In this document: in pieces, positions 34,435 through 45,530 of the stretch
Numbering within the stretch: the first letter of the stretch is position 1
Layout of the letters: each line of letters opens with the position of its first letter
NCBI GenBank assembly: GCA_021399445.1
Contig: JAJTUQ010000003.1
Span: 5,146,001-5,210,000 of the forward strand
DNA: 64,000 bases
Direction of reading: 5' to 3'
From: Xylogone sp. PMI_703
Lineage: Eukaryota > Ascomycota > Leotiomycetes
Notes under the pieces: model-generated
The model's input: the letters and a program-made list of their open reading frames with translations, nothing else
Databases searched by the model: none
Told to the model about the DNA's origin: nothing
Made by a program: the position numbers and the translations under genes

Positions 34435-36244
34435 TTATTCCCTATAAAAGTCTACTGTCCTTGACTCAGCAGCTCTCAAACACTCCTCAACCAGTTCAGG
34501 ATCTCTAGGGATAAGCTTCACCTTGAAATCTCTTGGGATGGCAACAAGAGCACTTTTAAATTGATTGTAGTCGACATAGTCAGTGTTCGGCGGTTCTGTC
34601 TCACTCGCAACAATCTTGAAAGAGGTGATAATACGTATGAGTGCTGTATATAGCAGTCGTGGAGCAATATATTGCCCTGAGCAAGCACGGGAACCAGCGC
34701 CGAAGCTTAAATGGTTTAATCCCACCGATGATTTCTCCACTGGAGGATCGATGGAATCTAAGAAGCGCTCGGGATCGAACTTTCCAGCATCTTTTCCAAA
34801 ATGATCAATATCTAAGATGTATCATATCAGCATCCTCCATACAACCTTAAGGGGGAAAAAGGTAGACTCACCATGGTTTCCGGCTTGTGCGTTAATAAGC
34901 ACCATAGTTTTAGCAGGAATAATGGCTCCGTTCCAGTTTACAGGCGCAGCAGTTTTCCTGGGAAGACTCATCGAGCTAACAGTATAATATCTTCCTGCTT
35001 CCTTAATTATAGCGTTGATATAGGGCACTTTCTCTTCCACGTAACTACTCGTCCAGGCCTCTCTAATATCAGGGTAATAACGCTTGATATCTTGGTATGC
35101 TCGCTCCTGCCAGATCTGTCCTTCAGGTGTAGAGAGCGAGCCGATACACGAAGTAAGTGTTCCAGGGATAGTCTCAAACCCTCCGGATACCAGTGAAAGA
35201 CAGATTGAGCTCACCTCCACCCCGGTCAATTTAGTTTCTTCATCCTTCAAAATGGCGCTCGAAATGCACGGCTTATCGGTGCCCGCTTTTATCATAGCAC
35301 GCACTTTGTCTAGGAGAAGATTCAAGTAAGCATCACGCCTGGCTCTTAACTCTTTTGAGCGTGCATTCTTTTCGTTGTTTGGTAGGTATCGCAGAATTGG
35401 AACGTAGTCTTGATAATTCTCTGAAGCAGATCGTAATAATGAGATTGCTGAACCGACGTAGAGAATCTCACGAAGTAGCTTGTCGTACACTTCGTCCATG
35501 CGAATACCATAACAGAGAGTTAGAGTAGTATTCAACGCGTAACGCTGGATGAAAGGTCGAATATTTAGTTCAACTTCTCCCTTCTTGCTGTCACGCCACA
35601 AATCGCGTACAATACAATAGCTCTCGAGATCAAACATAGGATAATAGCTCCTTAAGGCTGGTCTGCCTAAAGCTGTTCCGGCAGCTTTCCGTTTATTCTT
35701 GCAGCTGTCGTCCCAGGGTGATGAACCAATTGTGAAGCCCTGGGTTGAGGAGATAATGCCATGGAAAGTATATAACTTTGGCCGATCAATAAGGGCTGAC
35801 TGAGATTGACTTCCGACGAGAATCTTTCTACAATCCTCGAAGGAGTTGACCACGACAGCACGAGTGTTTCCTAGCCGAATTTGAAACACTGAGTTACCGT
35901 ATCTAAAAAAAAAATAGTTAGTTCTAGTCTCAAGAAAGTAGCATTGAACGATTGTACTTCTTCCACCATCCTTCGCAAACACTTGCGTGGTCGTCTCCTA
36001 GTTTAAGGAGATGGCCAAAGATTGGTATAGCTCCTGGTATTTCCGGGATGCCATTGATATACGGAATATCAGTAGATACAGACCACTAGAGCAATGGATC
36101 AGTATTAAACTCTACGCCACTTGTGGATAGAAGTCATACCCGATATAACAGGTATATAAATAGCACTGCGCCAAGGTAAACGACGTAAGTGTGGGGTACG
36201 CTTTGAAGGAGATGATCGAAAAGAACGTCGGGCGATGAATTCAT
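34435..36244 (-). CDS. Cytochrome P450, CYP504-like (phenylacetate hydroxylase family)
   Basis: Exons are 36140-36244, 35958-36085, 34872-35902 and 34435-34811, giving 546 aa with all phases consistent. The N-terminal membrane anchor (VVYLGAVLFIYLLYR) is encoded by exon 1. P450 landmarks are SGGFETIPG (I-helix), EAGR in IIKEAGRYY (ExxR), FDPERFL (PERF) and the heme loop FGAGSRACSG with C465. The blocks EGQIWQERAYQDIKRYYPD, PRKTAAPVNWNGAIIPA and INAQAGNHDIDHFG match fungal CYP504 enzymes, which hydroxylate phenylacetate or 3-hydroxyphenylacetate ahead of homogentisate breakdown. Regiochemistry here is unknown. The FAD hydroxylase lies just upstream, in the same orientation. An ER location is expected. 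Confidence 0.88.
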
Positions 36245-36653
36245 CTTGTACTCTTGAACAAAAGTAGAGTATTGCCTTAGTTGTTTATGCTTAAGCAGTA
36301 TTTATGGATGAAGTGTGGTATCTTATAGTCTAATAAAGCCAATTCAAGAAACTTTATCCCATCTTTGCTAGCGGCGGACTCCGCGATGCTGCAGTCGGAC
36401 GTTCCGACACATATGGTTACCATATGAGCGGAGTTGTGTCAGCGGTAGTATGAAAATGAAATGTAAATCAATTAGCTTATAGAAATAAAATATTGACAGC
36501 CGTAATCTCGTCATGCTAGCGTTTCAAACCGCTTGGATTCATAAAAATCATTTGGAACGGCACTTGGCAAAGGCGAGGCAAATCATATGAGAACAAAGCT
36601 TCTGTTCCTTTTAATATAAAAATCTACATTTATTAGATTTAGCTATATCTATT
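36245..36653. promoter_or_regulatory. Promoter region of the P450 gene
   Basis: About 410 bp between the P450 start and the 3' end of the FAD hydroxylase. It contains a palindromic CATATGGTTACCATATG at 36409-36425. A regulatory role is inference. Confidence 0.35.
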
Positions 36654-38009
36654 TCAATTTGGCTTTCGATCATAGTATTGAGTAAAATCATGCATAACAG
36701 CCTTAGTTCCTCTTTGCATTTGCCGGGAAAACTCGGGGTCTGTTTCTGCCTTCTTACACATTTGAAAGAATGCATCTTTCGTAAGAGCCTCATCTGGATC
36801 TTGATTGAATAATCTGGTCATATTGTCGCTCGAAATAGGGTTTATAATTTCAAGGTACATCTTCCGGCGGATTTCGTCGTATTTGTCCAGAATATCAGGG
36901 GTAGCTAAACCCTTGAAGATGCCAACCAAGCAGTCATAGGCGCCGCCAATATCCACGATGCCTCCTGTTAGACCAAGCCCCCCAAATGGATTGCATACTA
37001 TTTTCAATCAAACAAAGTTAGTCAACTGCCATAGTTGTGGTCCTTGTCAGCTATGAAAGAAACTCACAATGCGCAGCATCTGCTGCAAGTAAGAATCGTC
37101 CTACTCGCATTTTCTCGGCCAGTCTTTGATGTACACGATAAGGGCTGATATTGGTAAGTCTATACGCTCCAGAGTCTGGCTTTGGATGTCCTGGCAGCAT
37201 GGCTTCGAATTTGGCTGGTTGACGAGCAAGCAGCTCCTCGTTCGTGAGACCTGATTTTTCTCCGTATGTCACACGCCACATACCATCAGTAGTAATCCTA
37301 GCTGCCATATGCCAGTGTTCACGATCTACAAAAAATTGGGAATCTAAGTATCCGTATTTCTCGAAAGGATAATAAGTCTAACTTGTCATTAGCAATTGAT
37401 GAATCGTTCTTGAGAGTGGCGTTACCTCACATTTGTAGCGACTAGCTGCTCATCCCAGGTCTTTCCAGGAAAGTTGAAGTCACCAAACAGAGACCGTCGC
37501 ACTTGACTATTTGCACCATCACATCCTACAATATACTGGGCCTCCAACCTCTTGTTCCCTTCAGGTGTTTCCACATCGACCCAAGCTTTCTCGTCATCCT
37601 GGCCCAGCCCCACTACTTTATGGCTCCAACTAACCTTTGCTGAAGGCTGTTCCGAAACATGCCGAAGAAGTATTTGGCCTAATTGATTCAGAGGCAGACA
37701 TAAGATCTCGTTCAGTATGTCCCCAGGCTCAGCCTTGTTTTCCAGCTTAGCAATGATCGTGCCATCCAGCTTTCGCCAAGCGACAGCACCAGGCACGAAT
37801 CCCTTTTCACGAATTTCATGAGCAACTCCTGCTCGAACAAGTTCGTGAACTGCTGGAGGACCGTAATGTGTCGCGCGGGGCCGTTCGTCAAGCTTATCAT
37901 TCATATCGACCACATGCACTGGTACGCCATTTTTTGCTAGGAGCAGAGCAAGCAATAGACCTGATGGGCCAGCACCAACAATTATGGCCCAGGGATCTGA
38001 TGTAGCCAT
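36654..38009 (-). CDS. FAD-dependent aromatic hydroxylase (PheA/TfdB-type)
   Basis: Exons are 37431-38009, 37068-37377 and 36654-36997, giving 410 aa. Donors are GTGAGG and GTGAGT. The group A flavoprotein hydroxylase signatures are present: dinucleotide fold IIVGAGPSGLLLALLLA at the N-terminus, the DG motif IVGCDGANSQVRRSLF, and the second FAD motif GRFLLAADAAHLCNPFGGLG, where the usual GD reads AD. It would add a hydroxyl to an aromatic ring using NAD(P)H and O2. At 410 aa it lacks the C-terminal thioredoxin-like domain of phenol hydroxylases. It lies directly upstream of the CYP504-like gene in the same orientation, consistent with successive ring hydroxylations. Confidence 0.88.
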
Positions 38010-38288
38010 TGATGCTGATTTTCTAGGAGGATGAATATTCGTGAGTACGCGACAAGAAAAAGTTATCTCAAATCTCTTTCGCAGGATCGTTCAAGCTTTA
38101 AGAAGAGGGAAGCATATCTTGTTAATACGGCATTTACCCGTAAAATGGATTAACCACAAAAATGGTTCATCTTTGTGACGAACTAGGTAGCTGGGCAATG
38201 CTGGGCATACGACGCTCCACATCCCCGCAAGCCTCCACAAGGACAGAAAATCCCCACAGCCGCCACATGTGTCACTATGCCAGATTTA

Positions 38289-38819
38289 GGGCTTACACTT
38301 CAACGCGGGTAGAACTTTTTTCAAGCGGAGTAATTATTTTGTTAGCTCAGCAGGGGTAGAGAATTAATCCGGTATGCTTAGCATATGCTGAAGGTTTCAG
38401 TGCTGTAAGGCCTGTAAGGCCTGTAATTGTAAAGCCTGTAGAGCTTGTAGAGCCTGTAAAGTTAACTGTATCCCCTCAAACGCCAGGGGCCACAGGCATC
38501 ACGCTACCAGTGGCCCCTGGCGTTTGAGGGGATAGTATATACCGAGCATATGCTAAGTATATGCTAAGTATATGTTAGTTAGTTACAGGCCCTACAGGCT
38601 TCGAACCCAGGCTAGGGCCAACGGCCGTAGGTCGTTGGCACAGCCTATAACTACAGTACAGCACAGCTTATAGCATATGTTTTGCTTAAGCTTAGCATAC
38701 CGGATTAATTATCTCTACCCCCCGTTGAGCTTGGTTTTTTCTACCCCCGATCAGGTAATACTGTGCCACGCGTTCTACCCGCGTTGAAAAAAATTCTACC
38801 CGCGTTGAACTGCAACCCG
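38289..38819. mobile_element. MULE-like non-autonomous element with nested palindromes
   Basis: A 531-bp element flanked by an identical 10-bp direct repeat, GCCAGATTTA, at 38279-38288 and 38820-38829. A 9-11 bp target duplication is typical of Mutator-like elements. Its ends form inverted repeats sharing TTCAACGCGGGTAGAA (left 38298-38313) and, further in, a TTAATCCGGTATGC-type block. The right arm carries an extra copy of the 16-bp end motif. The interior has an imperfect tandem array of TGTAARGCC units at about 38401-38458 and a perfect 25-bp hairpin. No ORF is present, so it must rely on a transposase elsewhere. Confidence 0.75.
38469..38534. repeat. Perfect 25-bp inverted repeat (hairpin)
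   Basis: The arms at 38469-38493 and 38510-38534 are perfect reverse complements over 25 bp, separated by a 16-nt loop. They are GC-richer than the flanks. The hairpin sits near the centre of the MULE-like element. If transcribed it would form a very stable stem. Confidence 0.95.
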
Positions 38820-39225
38820 GCCAGATTTATGAAGTATAGTTTGATGCTACGGTGCTGAGTTTGTACGTAATCGGATCCATCCGATCGTCAGGTACATGTG
38901 CACTTGGGTCTTTTCCGAGGGGCATGAGGATGCTGAGAGAACTGACGTCTTCTAAGAAAAAGTTGGCCTAAAATAGAATAACATCTTAAATTATTAAAGT
39001 GTACTATCAAAATCCCGTATAATTGATATTAGCTTATTAGATTTAGAATCTTCTCCTGGATGGCGAGTTTAAAAGCTACACAAATCATATGCCGTGCGTT
39101 CATCTTCCACGACTGTATATCCAGCCACTCAACCTCTACTGAATGTTTATGATATTCACTGACTAGATAAATGCTGGACATCGTTAACTTCCAGAGCTCC
39201 ATGTAGTAGAATAGCTTCGTTGTGG

Positions 39226-39939
39226 TTAACCTTCCACTTTTTGCAATGCTTCCCCACCGGGTTGAAGACTTGCTGTATCGAAAGCGGTGTCTTCAGGAAG
39301 CTGTAGAGAGAATGAATTGATAAGTTTGGAAGTCAGCTTAAGGCTGCTTCCCGCTTCCAACTCCAGTACATGACCACCAAAGGTTGTGTCAGAGGAAAGA
39401 AAGTGCGCGTGTAGTCCATAAACAGATACCCCATCCATGAACTGTGGGCTCCAGAAGCCAACTACTCGACCCTTAACATCTTGATGACTGATCACTTTCT
39501 GCTGATCTCCTAACTCGGACAGCGGCTGCCCGGCATATTGCTGACCACGGACAACTCGGACTTTCATTCTGTCAAATGCACCTTCAATAACAAATACTAC
39601 AAATCGATTCGTTACTCCGGGGTACCGGAGTATCAACTGATCATAGATGGACTGTTTTGTGGTGAGACCAATCACAGTTCCAGAATCGGCATCATCCAGA
39701 CGTGTGACCATTGCAAAGGGCAGCTCTCTATCTTCCTCTGCTACCACTACTTCTCCAGAAGATTGCAGATGATATGCTTTACCGTCGATCAAAACGACTT
39801 CTCCTTGGATGTTAATCATGGTTCCTAGCCCCACATTTCCATGCGATAGGAGTTCGGATAGCTTGATACCTGTCGAGGCAATACCGGCCATCAATGCTGA
39901 AGCAGTGGAATATTGATATAGCTGGCTAAGAGGCGCCAT
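39226..39939 (-). CDS. alsD: Alpha-acetolactate decarboxylase
   Basis: A single exon encodes 237 aa from ATG 39939. The enzyme decarboxylates alpha-acetolactate to acetoin, the second step of the bacterial acetoin/butanediol pathway. The zinc site is visible as H177, H179 and H190 in YGLHAHFLSSDTTFGGHVLE, with the exact H-x-H-x10-H spacing of BudA/AlsD. The catalytic-site candidates E47 (NIQGEVVLIDGKAYHL) and an Arg in KVRVVRGQQYAGQPL are present. The N-terminal LYQYSTASALMAGI matches the family start. No targeting peptide is seen, so it is probably cytosolic. The gene is intronless, rare in fungi and bacterial in type, suggesting horizontal transfer. A matching acetolactate synthase lies at 53111. 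It is divergent from the GMC gene. Confidence 0.93.
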   Translation of the reverse strand: MAPLSQLYQYSTASALMAGIASTGIKLSELLSHGNVGLGTMINIQGEVVLIDGKAYHLQSSGEVVVAEEDRELPFAMVTRLDDADSGTVIGLTTKQSIYDQLILRYPGVTNRFVVFVIEGAFDRMKVRVVRGQQYAGQPLSELGDQQKVISHQDVKGRVVGFWSPQFMDGVSVYGLHAHFLSSDTTFGGHVLELEAGSSLKLTSKLINSFSLQLPEDTAFDTASLQPGGEALQKVEG

Positions 39940-40944
39940 TTTAGTAATAATGCTATGATTATTGCAGGAGTAAGCTTCGAGCCTTTTGATTTACGGTTCC
40001 CAAGCTCTTATCGATAGAGAATATCCATCTAACTTTAGTCAAGTTGTATGATAATGTACGCATAAGATGCAGAGCGAGCAACCAATTTCATGGGTTAGCA
40101 GCTCGGATACTACGTACACGTAGGCCAATGTTGGCCATTAGCTAATGGGCCGGCTGCTTAGCCAATGGTCCGGTGCAAAATATTTAGCTCTGGCCCCGCC
40201 CATAGGTTAACACAGTTCAAACGGAGTAGTTTTGAACGTTTAATATGTTAAACTGGCAGATACTTCTTTACATATTTATAAGTCCAAAGCTTACACATGA
40301 AACCTTAGTGTATTACTCACCTCGTACGGCCCTTGGCCCCTTTTAGCACGCATATACAGGACTAAAGCCCTATAAGAGAAGCCTGTAAGGCTCCAGCTTG
40401 CATTGACCTCAGGCCTTATGCTAAAGCCTCTCTGGAAGAGGGAGAAGGAAAAGCGGTACGGGCTTTAGCCCACACTTTTTAAGAGATAACAGAGAATGCA
40501 ACTTGCCTTATTCGTTTTCAAAAACGGCGAAACCTTCTTAATAAGCATGTCAGCTATGCGGGATTGATAACATTTGTGGAGCAGCCTTGGCGCAGGCTCA
40601 AGCCCTTTTCGGAAGAGCTTGTTCTTACCGTGGTACATCGATGACAAGTTCCACCTAATTATAAACTTAGTAGGGTACCATAGGAACAAATAAAGAGTCG
40701 TATTCTATCAGACTAATGTAATAATACAGTTTTGTATGCGGAAGAGGTCCGAACTACTTTATGTAGGCTTCTTTCGTAGTTATAGTGATATGGAATCACC
40801 CAACGACTATCTTAGCAGCGTATAAAGATAGATGTACAGATTCTGCTATTCATTTTCTTAAAATGTGGACAACTAGATTCGTCTAGACTTGAAATTTCCA
40901 AATTTACATAGAAATATCTTATAGGAGCACATCCTAGTGTTCCA
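39940..40944. promoter_or_regulatory. Divergent region between alsD and GMC gene with a palindrome
   Basis: About 1 kb. A perfect 14-bp palindrome, CCATTAGCTAATGG, lies at 40135-40148, next to GGCCAATGTTGGCC (a 6-bp inverted repeat with a 2-nt spacer). A further CCAAT box follows near 40161. This cluster 190-230 bp upstream of the alsD start could be a control region. The minus-strand ORF at 40465-40689 is not convincing. Confidence 0.4.
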
Positions 40945-42942
<1,998 letters not shown>

Positions 42943-43850
42943 TTGTGAGACTTTGTTATTGAGTATACAGAGCTTTTAGCCGTAGATAGGATTTTCCACT
43001 TAGACACTGCTGAAATCATGGATAAAAAATCGAGTGTGCCTTCCAAAGATACTGACCAAGGCTACTGATAGCTTCAGTGAGATACATATTGCTTCCTAAT
43101 AATGATATCCTAAAACTTCAAATATTGCAACTTCTATACTAACAGATCGTGTTATACACCACTCGGAAAGTAGGACCTGCTTCAAGAAATGTTCTCAGGC
43201 CAAATCACATATAAAACGCTATTGCGGTGGCTAAATTACGTCCTATAAGTAAAGCTTCAAATTCTACTAAAAGTGTATGAGTGAACAAGCTTTGCACAGC
43301 TGTTTGATTCGAGTGAATATTGACAAGAGAGAATGTTAGCACCCAGATGGGATCACGTATATGCTTGCTCTAGTACAGTGACACTACCGCATCCTCAAGT
43401 AGCCTTGTCTCTAGGCCGCAAAGGTCTACAGTAGATCAGCAACAAAAGAAAGATTTTCATCATTTGATGACGCATCATACAGTTCTGTGGGTCATGGCAT
43501 TACCAATCCTACAGGAGTTAAAATATATATTTGCTACAAAAGGTTTAAGTATCCGCCAAGACACCGCGAAATGCAGGCTTAATTTCGCGAGCTCAAGGAG
43601 GAATATGATAACTAACTTAGCTGTGGGTCGTTATATCAGCACAGCATGTAGCCCTGCTACTCCTATGTACTTGACGTCGAGAGCAGCAGCGAGCAGAGTC
43701 TCTGCACCATACAGTTTGTATTTGCAGCTCTGACACCTCCACTCGTGAACGGTTGGAAAACCGTAATCATATAAAGTCTTAGCTTTCATCATTGATACCG
43801 TTTCTCCAGAACTGAACACCAAGAATCCGTCAATCTGGGTCATTATCACC
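42943..43850. other. Intergenic, no gene seen
   Basis: About 900 bp between the GMC gene and the alcohol dehydrogenase. ORFs at 43464-43733 and 43631-43963 overlap on opposite strands and look non-coding. No repeats recognised. Confidence 0.4.
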
Positions 43851-45153
43851 ATGTCCGAATCTACTATGAAAGCAGTGATCTTTGAAGGGCCCCTTAAAGT
43901 CTCGGTGCAGGATCGCCCTATTCCCAAACTGCAGACGCAGACCGATGTGATCATCGCAGTCAACTACGCAGCATTGTGCGGATCGTAAGCTAATTCAAAC
44001 CATTTTAAAATTAAAAATAACCCAGAGTGTAGTAGTGGCTGATTGATTCTGCACAGAGAGCTACATATATTCCGAGGTCACCAAAAATCCACACCTGGCT
44101 ACATTATGGGCCATGAGTTTACCGGTATCGTGAAGGAGATCGGAAGTGAGGTCAAGACAGTAAAAGAAGGGGATAAAGTAGTGGTTCCATTCACGGTTTC
44201 TTGGTAATTATTTGTGTTCTCATCCTAATTCTCGGTAAGCGCTGATTATATTCCTAAGTCAGGATTGCTTGTACTGCAGGAATGGATACTCCTCACGATG
44301 TATCAGATCCGCCCTGTTTGGATCACCAGCTCTCGATGGCGGGCAAGCAGAGTTTGTCCGTATACCGTGGGCAGATGGGACAGTCTTGAAGGTTTCAGAG
44401 GAAATAGATGACCGGAGTCTCGTATTAATGGCCGATATCTTCCCAACAGGTTATTTTGGTGCAAAGAGCGGTTTTGAGCTTTTAACACCAGCAGAGCTTG
44501 CAGATGCAACCGTAGTAGTGGTCGGTTGTGGCCCAGTCGGTCTTTGCGCCATCATCGCGGCAATCGCTTTCAAGCCGAAGCATCTCTTCGCAGTTGATAG
44601 CATAGATAGTCGATTAGAAAGAGCAAGGTCTCTTGGGGCAGAGCCACTCAATTATGTTATTGGAAAGGATGCTATGTTTGAAAGGGTTAAAGAGGTTTCG
44701 AATGGACGGGGAGTAGATCTAGTTATTGAGGCCGTTGGCCTAAGTCCTGCACTGAGAACAGCATTTGATCTCCTTCGGCCATGGGGTGTTATCAGTAGCA
44801 TTGGTGTCCACAATGCAGAGGTAAGTTCTTAAATACTATCAGCATCAGTAATACAAGACTCATCGATAGTAGATCCCATGGACTGGAAACGAGGCATATG
44901 CGAAGAACCTGCGGCTTCAGATGGGGCGATGTCCAGTAAGATCTATCTTTCCTGAAGCCCTTGATCTATTTCTGAAGAAGAAACATCTCCTAAGGTAAGT
45001 TCTCCCCATAATCCAAGTTTGCTGATATAATATATTAATTACTATAGCTTCATGTTCGAGAACGTCATGCCATTGACCCGGGCCGCTGAAGGATATGATC
45101 TTTTCAACGATATGAAAGTTCAGAAGGTAGTATTTGATATTTGTAGCAAGTAA
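43851..45153 (+). CDS. Zinc-dependent medium-chain alcohol dehydrogenase
   Basis: Exons are 43851-43984, 44057-44203, 44259-44820, 44873-44994 and 45048-45153, giving 356 aa with all phases consistent. Catalytic-zinc ligands are in CGSELHIFRGH and GHEFTG. The structural-zinc loop CQDCLYCRNGYSSRC appears only when the third exon starts at 44259. The nucleotide fold is VVVVGCGPVGLCA, and an acidic residue after FAVDSIDS suggests NAD(H) preference. The family covers formaldehyde, threonine and butanediol-type dehydrogenases. Located between alsD and alsS, it could reduce acetoin to 2,3-butanediol, but it is not especially close to yeast Bdh1 and that role is unproven. Confidence 0.9.
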
Positions 45154-45530
45154 TGGGCCTAAAAACATACTCGGGGTGTCGAACATAAGATTCTGACTAT
45201 TCCAAGATGCAACGAATTTAGGGAGTTATCTTACTATACAGTCACGGTAAAAATTAAAGTAGAAGTCGCATTAATAGACCAAGAAAGGAGTAGCCTTGTA
45301 TAGCATGACTTTTGCGGAATTTTACATATTAGACATATTTAAGGTTATAAGGAGTGTAACGCTTTGTTATTTAGTATTCATAACATCTATTACTTTATAC
45401 TCGGTCCGATCGGGGCTCCTAGACTCGAGTAGAACATTCAAGCCCATACTATTAGGATATATCCATTGTACAATCATTTTTGAATAGCAACTTAACCGTG
45501 TTAGCGACATATTTCAAAATCATTCGCCAT
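45154..45530. other. Short intergenic, no gene seen
   Basis: About 380 bp between two convergent genes. AT-rich with no recognised element. Confidence 0.4.

Noticed and set aside
38401..38458. Possible CRISPR-like or satellite array of TGTAARGCC units
   Set aside because: Units are about 9 bp, imperfect and contiguous with no spacers; better read as a short tandem repeat inside the element.
38580..38640. tRNA-like B-box (GGCTTCGAACCC) on the minus strand
   Set aside because: No matching A-box or cloverleaf could be drawn; it lies inside the palindrome-rich transposable element.
40465..40689. Minus-strand ORF of 74 aa in the alsD-GMC intergenic region
   Set aside because: No coding features, and its position fits promoter DNA better.
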